DNA of 64,000 nucleotides, from contig CAYVTM010000008.1 of assembly GCA_964454645.1 (NCBI GenBank), positions 1 through 64,000 on the forward strand, written 5' to 3'. This stretch comes from CAYVTM01 sp964454645. Its GTDB lineage: Bacteria; Bacteroidota; Bacteroidia; Sphingobacteriales; Sphingobacteriaceae. Position 1 is the stretch's first letter. Each line of letters begins with the position of its first letter. Under the pieces are notes generated by a model. That model saw nothing but the letters and a program-made list of their open reading frames with translations, was not told where the DNA came from and did no database searches. This document shows positions 16,428 to 25,589 of this stretch, piece after piece. A program made the position numbers and the translations under genes.

Positions 16428-17699
16428 ATGAAAAAACTAATCAAATCGTTATTTGTGGGATTGATACTGATGATCACGATCGAACCCACCCTATTAAATG
16501 CCCAGGATCTCTTTTCACGTAGATTGCCTGACCCGCAGGATTCTTTGAACAACGTAGTGATGGTAGGGCCGGATTCATCGGTTCTCGTATTCCGTATATC
16601 ATCACAGAATCCGCAATACCCGATGTGGGCCAATAGCGCGTTCATGATCCACAAGATGACCCGGTTCAACAAATCCGATGGTTCTCTTGTGGACAGCATT
16701 AAAACATATTCCAAATATTCAATGATCAACAGCACGCAAATCGTAAATGGCCGGAATGTGATACTGTATAGCCTCCTGGAAACAAAGGATCGTAAAAGAA
16801 AAGATATAGTTACCGTGATGGATGACCTGTATGGAACCCTTAATTGCAATTTTTCCCGTAAGCCTTTGTGCCTGGTCAGCGTAGATAATGCCAATGGCAA
16901 CAATCGGGTCAATTGGAATCTAAACACCGGTGCCGAGGTATTTTATATATACAGGGAATCCACCTCTGCGAACGATTATGAATTGATCGGTACGATTTAC
17001 GATGACACTACCGGATATTTTATCGACACGACATCGAATCCTCTTAAGAAATCTAACCGTTACAGGATGACTGCCAGATATGAATGTGGGGATATTACGC
17101 CGGCATCTATCCCTCATAAAACGATCCATCTATCCGCATCTCCCAACACCACAGGAGGAGTAAGTTTGATCTGGGATCATTACGAAGGATTTGAATTTTC
17201 CACATACTATATTTTCAGGGGTACCGACCCGGATAGCCTTGTAGCCCTTGATTCGATACAGGCTTCGTTAAATTTCTATACTGACCTTGAACCGGATTCG
17301 GGTATCGTTTATTATGAAATAAGAGCATACAAGACGACTCCATGCGTGGATAGCCCTTCTTATTATAATAGAACGGGGGAATATATGGAAACCGCTTCAA
17401 ATCGGGTAATCAAGCCTTCTATAATAATAGAAACGGGTATCGATGCCGGAACAGCATTGAAAGCAAAAATTTACCCTAACCCCGCAAAAGATAAAATCAT
17501 AATCGAATTTCCGAATGCAGGTAATAGTAGCTATGAACTACAACTAACGGATGTATTCGGCAAAAATGTTTATTCAGGTAGAACCAACACCAGTAGTTTT
17601 GAAATTGATAAAAAATACCTGAACATTAATTCCGGTGTTTTCTGGATAAAATTAACAGGGGATAAAACGTTCGTCTTAAAAGTAGTTTTTATAGAATAA
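16428..17699 (+). CDS. Secreted protein with T9SS type A sorting domain (423 aa)
   Basis: It starts with a signal peptide (MKKLIKSLFVGLILMITIEP, cleaved near NAQ). The middle has fibronectin-like beta repeats (about 145-330). The last 75 residues, from KIYPNPAKDKIIIEF to VVFIE, are a T9SS C-terminal sorting domain. It is therefore exported and surface-attached or released. The start at 16428 matches the signal peptide; a longer frame upstream would bury it. A T9SS cargo inside a defence-rich island is unusual, but its target is unknown. A terminator follows at 17731. Confidence 0.85.
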   Translation: MKKLIKSLFVGLILMITIEPTLLNAQDLFSRRLPDPQDSLNNVVMVGPDSSVLVFRISSQNPQYPMWANSAFMIHKMTRFNKSDGSLVDSIKTYSKYSMINSTQIVNGRNVILYSLLETKDRKRKDIVTVMDDLYGTLNCNFSRKPLCLVSVDNANGNNRVNWNLNTGAEVFYIYRESTSANDYELIGTIYDDTTGYFIDTTSNPLKKSNRYRMTARYECGDITPASIPHKTIHLSASPNTTGGVSLIWDHYEGFEFSTYYIFRGTDPDSLVALDSIQASLNFYTDLEPDSGIVYYEIRAYKTTPCVDSPSYYNRTGEYMETASNRVIKPSIIIETGIDAGTALKAKIYPNPAKDKIIIEFPNAGNSSYELQLTDVFGKNVYSGRTNTSSFEIDKKYLNINSGVFWIKLTGDKTFVLKVVFIE

Positions 17700-17730
17700 T
17701 CTATCCGTATAATCCATATATACTCATTAT

Positions 17731-17757
17731 AGGCTCGGATATTTTCGAGCCTTTTTA
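17731..17757 (+). terminator. Rho-independent terminator of the T9SS protein gene
   Basis: Arms AGGCTCG and CGAGCCT with an 8-base loop followed by TTTTT, 32 bp after the stop codon. Confidence 0.75.
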
Positions 17758-17822
17758 ATTGTTGCAGATAAAATTAAGGCTTACAAGGCTATTAAAATAA
17801 AAACACTTTAAACATACAAAAC

Positions 17823-18236
17823 ATGGATACTTCAAACATGACTGCTGCTGATATGAATGCCTTATTCAAGGTACTGTATTTACATCCATTTGACGGGAAT
17901 ATCTGGAAGCTTATCACACTTTTTATTCACAGGAGTAAAAGGAATAACATTGAGATTGTTATTACCGATACTTCTTTAAAAAACCACCAAATCTTTTACA
18001 AAATTATAAGACCTGATTCTGCAACATCTCAGGGGATGAAAAACGGTATTGTAAGGTACCAATCCTACGAAGTTGTGAAGCAATTAAGGGAGTTTGAGAA
18101 ACTATTTACCAATGATGAATTCATTATGTATGAATCAACCGGAGATCGTTGGTATCATCAGGATGAAAATACAATCGTATATGTCAATTGTGGGATAGGG
18201 TTTATTGATGCTATGGTTGGGAACTTGGTAAGTTAA
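17823..18236 (+). CDS. Hypothetical protein (137 aa), C-terminus duplicated 6.7 kb away
   Basis: Not recognised. A small alpha/beta cytosolic protein. Its last 55 residues (from about VVKQLREFEKLF through GIGFIDAMVGNL) recur almost unchanged at 24825-24990, with about 95 percent DNA identity. The two copies flank the RecQ fusion gene and one internal att-like site, so this gene marks one side of a duplication or an insertion. Confidence 0.6.
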   Translation: MDTSNMTAADMNALFKVLYLHPFDGNIWKLITLFIHRSKRNNIEIVITDTSLKNHQIFYKIIRPDSATSQGMKNGIVRYQSYEVVKQLREFEKLFTNDEFIMYESTGDRWYHQDENTIVYVNCGIGFIDAMVGNLVS

Positions 18237-18306
18237 GAATAGCCATTAAATGCTAAGAGTACGGAGATAGGGATATTCATCTATTCCTAATATTCTTATC
18301 TTTCTT

Positions 18307-21300
18307 CTATTTTTTTTCAAAATACAATTCAGGCAAAATAATTTTCACTTCTTGTTCTGTTCCTTCCTTTTTCCAGTAAACAATGAAATTTACTTTAGCA
18401 CTTTTCAATTCATAATTTTTCAGTTTCATATTTTCAATTTGTCCAACAAATTGCTTGGAGAATTTTAAAACCGATTTTCCATTGCTATCTAAACATTCAT
18501 CTCCGCTTAACGTCAAGGTATCTCCGCATATAAATTGAGAAATCAAGTGTTGTCTATTGATGAAATAGTCCAACCAAATATCTTTTAAAGACAAGTGCAT
18601 TGCCAATTTGTTTGGCTGCAAATGATTTTCTCTGTTTTCAACTCGTTCTAAATCGTCTGCTGTGAGATTGTCAAGAAAGTCTGAGTTTAGATGAATGGTC
18701 AAATTGTTTTTTGCTCGTGTCATAGCAACATACAACAATCGTTTAGCTTCGTCTATCGCAGGATTGAAGTTTTCAAGCATTAGAAAAACATTCTCAAATT
18801 CTTTTCCTTTTGCTTTATGAATTGTTGAAACAAAAATTGTCTCACCATTTTCGTTGAAGAAATCTTCCAGTTTGGATTCACGAATGAAAGTTTCTAAATC
18901 GGATTTGTATTTTTTCTTTGTATTTACTGCTTCAAAACCTCTGATAAGATTGTTACAAATTTCCAATTTGGTACTGTTGTATAATTTGTTTATCAATTCT
19001 CTTTTTGCTTTTTCCCAAATACCATCATTGATTATAAAAACTTCATCAGGCAAATTCAACAGGCTTAAAAAGAATCGAACCTCATAAAGATTATATAAAC
19101 TAAAGCCTTCATTTGACTGAATCAATTTTGCCTGCACACCATTTTCTAAAAGCAATCCTGTGATTTGTAACGCTTCTTCATTTGTCTTTGTAAGCACACA
19201 GGTAGTTCCTGAAAGCCCTGTTGAGAGAATGTCCTGTACAAGTGGATTGATGAGATTACCACTTTGATAATGTACTATTTTTATTTTTCCAGTGTCAGTT
19301 TGATTGGCAATAATCGGAGTTTGTTTTAAACGATGAGAAATTCGTTTTACAAATTGATTGGAAAATTCAACGAGATTGCTCTTGCTTCTGTAATTCTCCA
19401 CCAATTCGTGTTTGACTGCGTTGTTCTCCTGAATGAATTGTTCCAAATATTTTGAACTTGCTCCTCTGAATTCATAAATATTCTGGTCGTCATCGCCAAC
19501 TGCAATCACTCTCATTTCTTCGTTTTGTTCCATTAAAGCATTTATCAGTCCGAACTCATCTTTGTCCATATCCTGTGCCTCGTCAATCACCAAAACAGTT
19601 TTTGTTATTCGACTTGCTTCAACTTCATTGCCTTTTATTTTTTCAATTGTCTTTTTTAAGATTTCATCTGACTTTTCTAAGTTGCCAACCTTACCTAACA
19701 AGTCGAAACAATAGGAGTGAAATGTTTTTATCTCAATGTAGTTTGCTGCGTTTCCAATTAGTTTCAGTAATCGCTTTTTAAATTCGGTCGCTGCTGCTCT
19801 TGAAAAAGTAATCATAAGCAACTGCTCGTGTTTCACATCTTCCATTAAAAGCAGTGAAGCAAGTTTATGAACCAATACTCTTGTCTTTCCACTTCCCGGA
19901 CCGGCAGCAACAACAATGTGTTTGGTTTCGTTGTCATTTATAATTTTTAATTGCGTTGGTGAAAGCTCACCGAAAAGTTGCCTGAATTTAGCTGGCGTTA
20001 TATTTCGTTTGATTTCATTTTGCCTGCTTCCCTTAAAATATTTGTTGAGAAATGAAGCATAATTTAACTGAAAATAATCTTCTACAAACTGCAAAGCATT
20101 TTTGTAGTCGCTAATCATCTGCTTTGCATACTCGCCAACGATGTGAATTTGCTGAACTTTGTTTTCGTAGAATTGATGTAGTTTTTGATAATCGTCTTTT
20201 GTGTATTGTTTCTTGTTATTCTGCTCTGTCCGCTCAATGGTCAAACGATTATATACGACAAGAAAACCTCCCTCTATTTTTATTGCTTCAATTCTTGATA
20301 AGTAAAACAGTGTATCTTCAACATCATCAATGTTGATGTTTACTTTAAACAAACTTGAACTATTTTCATAAGCAGTTTTTAATTCGTGAACAGAAAATTC
20401 AATCAACATTTCTTCTTTACCTGAATCGTCCTCTAAAACATTGATATTACTTTTTGCATAAAGAAACTCAACAATGAATTTTGCCAAAGTGTGCCGCTTC
20501 TCTAATTTTCCTTTCAACAGTTCTTTTGGGTGAAGACAAAGAACTGCAACGTGATTTTTTGATTCTAAGCTTTGTCGCTTTATCCAATTTTTAATTGCCA
20601 AAAAATTTATAACGATTTTAATTTTATTAGTAGTTACATCACTAATCCCTTTTGATTCCGCTTCTTCGTTTAACTCCTTGATGTGAAACACTTTTTCTTG
20701 TTCTTCAAACTCTGGTAGCAAAAAAATTTCGATTTTGCTATATGTTTCAAGAATGCTGAGCGAACGATTTTTGTTTTCGCCTTTCTTAATATATGCAGTC
20801 AAGTCTTTTGCATCAGCTAAAATCTTTTCCTCACGAAGAAGATTTACAATGTTTATCACTTCTTCTTTTACAATTCCCAAATGGTCGCTGATATAATCAA
20901 TTCTTGATTCTGCAGTCTCTTCACTTGATTGTTTTCTGCTTCTGCTTGAAAAAAGTTTTTTTATGATTCGGACTCCTTTTTCTTTCTGTTTTTCCTGAAA
21001 CCTTTCCGAAACATTAATTTTGTCAATGGCTTCTTGTGCATTTTTTGAAAGAATACTGTTGGCAAAAACTCTCGGCATATTTTGCCCACGTTTCAAATAT
21101 CCTGCGTCTTCCAATGCTGCAATAGCTGTTGTTACCCGTGTTTCAATTTCAACAACATTATCGTCCCAACCCGCTTTTCTTGCAATTTCCAAAGCAGAAT
21201 TGGAAACAGTTGAGCGAAATCTCGTTATATCTTTGATGGCTTTCCAAACCTGCTGAATTTCTTTAATGGAAAGTTTGGTTTGATTCAGGAGAATGAAATG

Positions 21301-23118
21301 TTTGCTCAAATCTTCCTCATTAAACAATACAAAGCAATCAGCAGTAATATTCTCGTCCCGGCCTGCTCTACCTGCTTCCTGAACATAATTTTCAAGCGAA
21401 TCGGAAATTTCATAATGAATTACCATTCCAACATCCTTTTTGTCAATACCCATTCCAAACGCGGAGGTTGCAACCATAATGGGCACTTCGCCTGATATAA
21501 AAGCATTTTGATTGGTAGTTTTTTCTTTCACGTCCATTTTGCCGTGATATGGTTTCGCATTGAACCCGTCTGCTGTTAGCCTTTCTGAAAGTGTGTACGC
21601 TTTTCGTGTTCTTGAAACATAAATGATAGTCGGGCAATTTTTTTCTTCAATCAAATCACGAACGGTTTGATATTTTTCTTCGTCGTCTCCTTTTTCAAAA
21701 ACTTTGTATTGAAGATTTGTTCGCGATGCTTTTGACGTGAATAGTTCAAGATTAATCGAAAGTTTTTCTCTGAAATAGTCCCGAATATCTTCTATAACTT
21801 TTTGCTTCGCTGTTGCTGTAAAACACGAAACAGGAATACCGTCCTCAAGATTTTTCTTTTCTTGAATTGATCTGATGAAATCACCGATGTACAAATAATC
21901 AACCCTGAAATCTTGTCCCCACGATGAAAAGCAGTGTGCTTCATCAATAACAAAACGGGCAACTTTTCTCCCTAAAACTAATCGTTCAATGGTTTTTGAG
22001 CGGAGTGATTCGGGTGATATGTAAAGAATAGAAGCCGAACCGTCTTCAACTCTTTCAAAAGATTTTGCTCTTTCAATCGGGTCAAGCAAACCATTGATTG
22101 TAACCGCGTCTGTAATACCGATTTTTTCAAAATTGTCCACCTGATCTTTCATCAGCGATTGCAAAGGGGAAATCACAATCGTTAAACCTTTTGAAGTTTC
22201 TCCGCTCATCAAAGCGGGAACTTGAAACGTAATTGACTTTCCGCCACCAGTCGGAAAAACAGCAAGTATAGATTTATTGTCAATAGCAGCTTTCACGGCT
22301 TTCTCTTGCAATGGCTCACCTCCGTAACTTCTGAAAGAATCAAAGCCGAAAAATCTTTTCAATCCTTTGTGTGCGTCTAAAACATCATTGCAATAGATAC
22401 AACCGCTTATACAGGATTTGTTTCTCAAACGAAACATTATTCGTTCCACTTCGGGATAATTTTTCAAAACCCAGCGTGGTGTTATCGAATGTATTTTTTT
22501 GTACTGAATGAAAGAGTTTATTAGCGATAAACAGTAAGCAAGCCCAATTGGAGTTTCTGAAATTATTCTTGCTAAATCAACTTGTTCGCAAATTTCATTT
22601 TTAAATTTTTGCCGAATCAGTTTTTCAAGTTCTGTGCTTGCACTGTTGTATGCGATAAAATGGAAAAAAGATCGAAATTCCTTTTTGTTATTTAATAGCA
22701 AATAAAAAATTTGTTTGAGTGTAGCGTCAGTTCGTTTAAAGGAATCAATTTCATAGTTTAATAAATCTTTCGCTTTGATTGAATCATTCAAAGGGTTGTT
22801 CGTGTCTTCCGATTGGAGTTTGTCGTCTTTTAGTAATGAATGATACGGCTTCGTGGGGAAAAGCAAAGGAGAGAGAAACAAAGTATCAATGATATTTGCT
22901 GAATCTATTCCTGCGTCATTGAGAGCTTTTCCGATATACTTTATATCGTGGTTGAAAATGTTGTGCCCACAAATGAACTGTGTACCGTTAAGAAATTGGA
23001 TAAACTCAGTTATAGAGTTTTTGTGAAAAGAACCTCCATTACCCTTAACACTTCCAATGTCAAGAATCTTACCGATCTTCGGTTCTACTTCTATATCAAC
23101 GAATGCTATTGAGTTCAA
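18307..23118 (-). CDS. Exonuclease-like / RecQ helicase / UvrD helicase fusion (1603 aa)
   Basis: Residues 1-165 resemble a DnaQ-type DEDD exonuclease (AFVDIEVEPKIGKILDIG, FICGHNIFNHDIKYIG). A full RecQ helicase follows: Walker A FPTGGGKS near 291, DEAH near 393 and QEAGRAGRDE near 580. After winged-helix-like linkers comes a UvrD/PcrA-type helicase: AAGPGSGKT near 1075, DEAQDMD, GDDDQNIYEFRG, and RLLYVAMTRAKNNL near 1460. Two SF1/SF2 motors and an exonuclease in one chain suggest processing of foreign or damaged DNA; a defence role is inferred from location only. Confidence 0.85.
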   Translation of the reverse strand: MNSIAFVDIEVEPKIGKILDIGSVKGNGGSFHKNSITEFIQFLNGTQFICGHNIFNHDIKYIGKALNDAGIDSANIIDTLFLSPLLFPTKPYHSLLKDDKLQSEDTNNPLNDSIKAKDLLNYEIDSFKRTDATLKQIFYLLLNNKKEFRSFFHFIAYNSASTELEKLIRQKFKNEICEQVDLARIISETPIGLAYCLSLINSFIQYKKIHSITPRWVLKNYPEVERIMFRLRNKSCISGCIYCNDVLDAHKGLKRFFGFDSFRSYGGEPLQEKAVKAAIDNKSILAVFPTGGGKSITFQVPALMSGETSKGLTIVISPLQSLMKDQVDNFEKIGITDAVTINGLLDPIERAKSFERVEDGSASILYISPESLRSKTIERLVLGRKVARFVIDEAHCFSSWGQDFRVDYLYIGDFIRSIQEKKNLEDGIPVSCFTATAKQKVIEDIRDYFREKLSINLELFTSKASRTNLQYKVFEKGDDEEKYQTVRDLIEEKNCPTIIYVSRTRKAYTLSERLTADGFNAKPYHGKMDVKEKTTNQNAFISGEVPIMVATSAFGMGIDKKDVGMVIHYEISDSLENYVQEAGRAGRDENITADCFVLFNEEDLSKHFILLNQTKLSIKEIQQVWKAIKDITRFRSTVSNSALEIARKAGWDDNVVEIETRVTTAIAALEDAGYLKRGQNMPRVFANSILSKNAQEAIDKINVSERFQEKQKEKGVRIIKKLFSSRSRKQSSEETAESRIDYISDHLGIVKEEVINIVNLLREEKILADAKDLTAYIKKGENKNRSLSILETYSKIEIFLLPEFEEQEKVFHIKELNEEAESKGISDVTTNKIKIVINFLAIKNWIKRQSLESKNHVAVLCLHPKELLKGKLEKRHTLAKFIVEFLYAKSNINVLEDDSGKEEMLIEFSVHELKTAYENSSSLFKVNINIDDVEDTLFYLSRIEAIKIEGGFLVVYNRLTIERTEQNNKKQYTKDDYQKLHQFYENKVQQIHIVGEYAKQMISDYKNALQFVEDYFQLNYASFLNKYFKGSRQNEIKRNITPAKFRQLFGELSPTQLKIINDNETKHIVVAAGPGSGKTRVLVHKLASLLLMEDVKHEQLLMITFSRAAATEFKKRLLKLIGNAANYIEIKTFHSYCFDLLGKVGNLEKSDEILKKTIEKIKGNEVEASRITKTVLVIDEAQDMDKDEFGLINALMEQNEEMRVIAVGDDDQNIYEFRGASSKYLEQFIQENNAVKHELVENYRSKSNLVEFSNQFVKRISHRLKQTPIIANQTDTGKIKIVHYQSGNLINPLVQDILSTGLSGTTCVLTKTNEEALQITGLLLENGVQAKLIQSNEGFSLYNLYEVRFFLSLLNLPDEVFIINDGIWEKAKRELINKLYNSTKLEICNNLIRGFEAVNTKKKYKSDLETFIRESKLEDFFNENGETIFVSTIHKAKGKEFENVFLMLENFNPAIDEAKRLLYVAMTRAKNNLTIHLNSDFLDNLTADDLERVENRENHLQPNKLAMHLSLKDIWLDYFINRQHLISQFICGDTLTLSGDECLDSNGKSVLKFSKQFVGQIENMKLKNYELKSAKVNFIVYWKKEGTEQEVKIILPELYFEKK

Positions 23119-23183
23119 TCAAATTCTAAAATGGGTAATCATCGAATATACTTTTTATTTTTTATCTCTGTCATTTGCACCGG

Positions 23184-23276
23184 TGCCATGCGGGCTTCAG
23201 AAGCACTTACTTGTCTGCATAAACAAATATAATTTAAAAACTCAAAACATCAATTACCTCGTCAGCCCGCATTGCA
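23184..23276. repeat. Long imperfect inverted repeat between helicase and hypothetical gene
   Basis: TGCCATGCGGGCT (23184-23196) and AGCCCGCATTGCA (23264-23276) are complementary with one mismatch, 67 bases apart. They lie in the gap between the start of the helicase gene (23118) and the stop of the next gene (23298). No function assigned. Confidence 0.4.
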
Positions 23277-23297
23277 CAAGCTTGCTCTTACTAGCTA

Positions 23298-24125
23298 TTA
23301 AGTCGCCAAGTGAAAAGAGTATTTTAAAAATTTAATTTCATTGTCCTTGAATATATCAACCAAATTGTCAATGTTGATTTTTATATATTCTCTTGTCAAT
23401 CTGTCGGATTCTTCACTTTTTGTACCTTTAGGAATGTTTATTTTTTGAATAAGTTTTAAATATCGTTCCTTGTTTAAAATTAAAGATAAACTTCCTTCTC
23501 TCAGCTTACCGATTAGCCACAAAAGATTGTCGAGTTTGTTGTAGTCGTTGGTCTCTGTTAAAATATTTAACTGTTTTAGATTATCAAAATAAGAAATGTC
23601 AAACGTTTTATTCAGGTTGCTAATTTTTAAATGCGGATATTTTTTTTGAATAAGGCGATAAGAAACTTTTGAAAGGTTGTCGTAAATTGGAAATTTATAA
23701 TCTGTTAAAAAATATAAATATTTTGAAATTAATGAGGCTGCCTGTCCTGCATCGTGTCCCGTTTTTCTTATTCCATATTTTTTAATAAATAGCTCCTTAA
23801 TTCCATTAGATATTGAAGTGTTGGTAATAAAGTCTAAACACAATGTTTTAAGTGAACTGTCATCATTTGTAATTTCTGTTAGTAGCCTTGCTAAGTCGTC
23901 AAGCCCGAAAAGTCGTTTATTCATTTGCGTTGAATAATAGCTGTCAATGATTGTTAACCGAAAAATAATTGTTTCAAAACGATCTTGGTTATTATTATTT
24001 TTAAAAATGTTTGAGATAATATTTTTACTTCTAATGTAAGAAGTGTCACATTGTAAAATGTTAAAAGCAATGTCAGTATATTCTTTAAATTCTTTCATAA
24101 TGTCGGAAGTCCTTTTAATAGCCAA
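23298..24125 (-). CDS. Hypothetical protein (275 aa)
   Basis: Not recognised. The protein is helical; the central GHDAGQAASLISKYLYFL followed by DYKFPIYDNLSK resembles a helix-hairpin-helix and FPIYD segment seen in DNA-glycosylase-like proteins, but no catalytic residue can be named. Same strand as, and 179 bp upstream of, the helicase fusion, so they may be one unit. Its start codon lies 70 bp left of the second paired TTTACTAA motif. Confidence 0.6.
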   Translation of the reverse strand: MAIKRTSDIMKEFKEYTDIAFNILQCDTSYIRSKNIISNIFKNNNNQDRFETIIFRLTIIDSYYSTQMNKRLFGLDDLARLLTEITNDDSSLKTLCLDFITNTSISNGIKELFIKKYGIRKTGHDAGQAASLISKYLYFLTDYKFPIYDNLSKVSYRLIQKKYPHLKISNLNKTFDISYFDNLKQLNILTETNDYNKLDNLLWLIGKLREGSLSLILNKERYLKLIQKINIPKGTKSEESDRLTREYIKINIDNLVDIFKDNEIKFLKYSFHLAT

Positions 24126-24193
24126 TAACTCTCAAATATAAGTATAATTGATAGTAAAACACATGTGTTCAGTAATTTATAAATGGCATTTCC

Positions 24194-24290
24194 TTTACTA
24201 ACCTTTTACTAAATTTATTTTATGAACCCCTCTTTCTGCCTTTCTAATATTTTCTTGGCCATATTGTATTAGCCTCAGCAGGACTCGAAC
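24194..24290. repeat. Internal att-like site S24: paired TTTACTAA plus tRNA-3'-like core
   Basis: TTTACTAA boxes at 24194 and 24205 (11 bp apart). At 24266 begins a tRNA-3'-end-like core (GTATTAGCCTCAGCAGG, then ACTCGAACC), whose complement contains the T-arm box GGTTCGAGTCC. The core starts 72 bp from the first box, as at 30381-30453. No complete tRNA can be folded here. Confidence 0.5.
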
Positions 24291-24354
24291 CTATCCCATA
24301 GAAAATATTGTAAATTGAGGTATGATACCTCAAGAAGTAATAAATGCGATTACA

Positions 24355-24746
24355 ACATTAAAGCAATTAGATTAAGTAGATATCCCTCTGAAGAGATTAC
24401 TAACGTATTCAAAAATTTTGGAAAACACTCAACCATTGACTATCGGCTTCATCCAGGTAAAAGGTATTAAGAGCCGGACCCGAAGACCAACTATGGCCAT
24501 TTCTTATACGTTCAGCACACTCTTATAAACCACAGAAGTTTAATACAATCTACCAGCGAGCGAGTACTCCAAATCGAACAATGTTCTACGGAAGTATTAT
24601 TCTTCAAGACCTTGATAAGGGTGATCTTGACAACGAAAGATATATTGTCACTATGAAAGCATTACCTTGGGCACGAAAAATCCAAACATGTAGTGTAAAG
24701 CAAATTTCCTATAATCGTTGGAAGGTTACTGTGACATTAAAATGAT
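24355..24746 (+). pseudogene. RES-domain-like pseudogene
   Basis: Two reading frames share one protein sense: IRLSRYPSEEITNVFKNF ... DYRLHPGKRY, then after a shift near 24470 GPEDQLWPFLIRS ... IYQRASTPNRTMFYGSI ... to a TGA at 24744. The R-A-S and MFYGS segments resemble RES toxin proteins, which are NAD-consuming. The start and the catalytic N-terminal part are missing or shifted. Moderately sure of the family, sure that the gene is broken. Confidence 0.5.
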
Positions 24747-24824
24747 TGCGGTTCTACACAATAAGGCCTTTTATGATGCTAACTCTCATACGAGAAAAGT
24801 AATTGATGATTTTACACAAAGATT

Positions 24825-25012
24825 ACGAGGTTGCGAAGCAATTAATTGAGTTTGAGAAACTATTTACGAATGATGAATTCATTATGTATGAATCAACCGG
24901 AGATCGTTGGTATTATCAGGATGAAAATACAATCGTATATGTCAATTGTGGGATAGGGTTTATTGATGCTATGGTTGGAAACTTAGTGAAGAATAAGCTT
25001 AATATCTATTGA
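24825..25012 (+). pseudogene. Duplicated C-terminal fragment of the 137-aa gene
   Basis: The stretch from YEVAKQLIEFEKLF to GIGFIDAMVGNL copies 18068-18232 with about 95 percent identity. Upstream sequence is unrelated to the parent gene, so only the 3' part was copied. The frame stays open, but no proper start is evident. Confidence 0.7.
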
Positions 25013-25091
25013 AATGAGTTAGAGGCAGTAATATTCTTAATATATACAATTATATGACCTGGGTACTTCCAAGCCTTTTTTATGACCATCA

Positions 25092-25566
25092 ATGAGAAAG
25101 AAGAAATACCGTCTCACAAGGTCTCCTGAGATTGAGATATCATATATTTATAAAGATCCGATTGAAGAGCATCTGATAATTACTAATCTGGAACAAATTC
25201 ATGAACTTCTGAAAGTAATTTGGAAACCAGAAAGTTTAAATCACCGTGAAAAGTTCATCGCGATCATGTTGAATAAATCAAACAGGGCGTTGGGATATTA
25301 TCAGGTAGGTGTTGATGGTATTTGATGGTGTCAGGGGTGACCCCCGGATTATCTTTCAGGTTGCTTTAAAGACCAATACTCATGCTGTCGTCATTGCTCA
25401 CAAACATCTGTCCGGAAACCCAAAGCCCAGTTTACAGAATGTTTTGTTTGCTAAAAAGATCGAGGACATCGGTAAACTATTCGGGATTGAAGTGCTAGAT
25501 AATGTGATCGTCACTCAGGATGAATTTTACAGCTATAACAGCAGGGAAAATGTAGCGAAATTATAG
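25092..25566 (+). pseudogene. Frameshifted RadC/JAB-like gene
   Basis: First frame MRKKKYRLTRSPEIEISYIY ... NRALGYYQVGVDG to a stop near 25323, and from 25315 in another frame VFDGVRGDPRIIFQVALKTN ... HKHLSGNPKPS ... EVLDNVIVTQDEFYSY. Joined, they match RadC-type JAB domain proteins of Bacteroidota. The usual H-N-H-P-S-G is HKHLSG here, so the metal site is also partly altered. A shift of one base near 25315 explains the break. Confidence 0.75.
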
Positions 25567-25589
25567 TATCTTAACCGACTAAACTGAAC

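Noticed and set aside
24266..24300. A partial tRNA gene
   Set aside because: Only a T-arm and acceptor tail can be recognised; no D or anticodon arm can be folded upstream or downstream.
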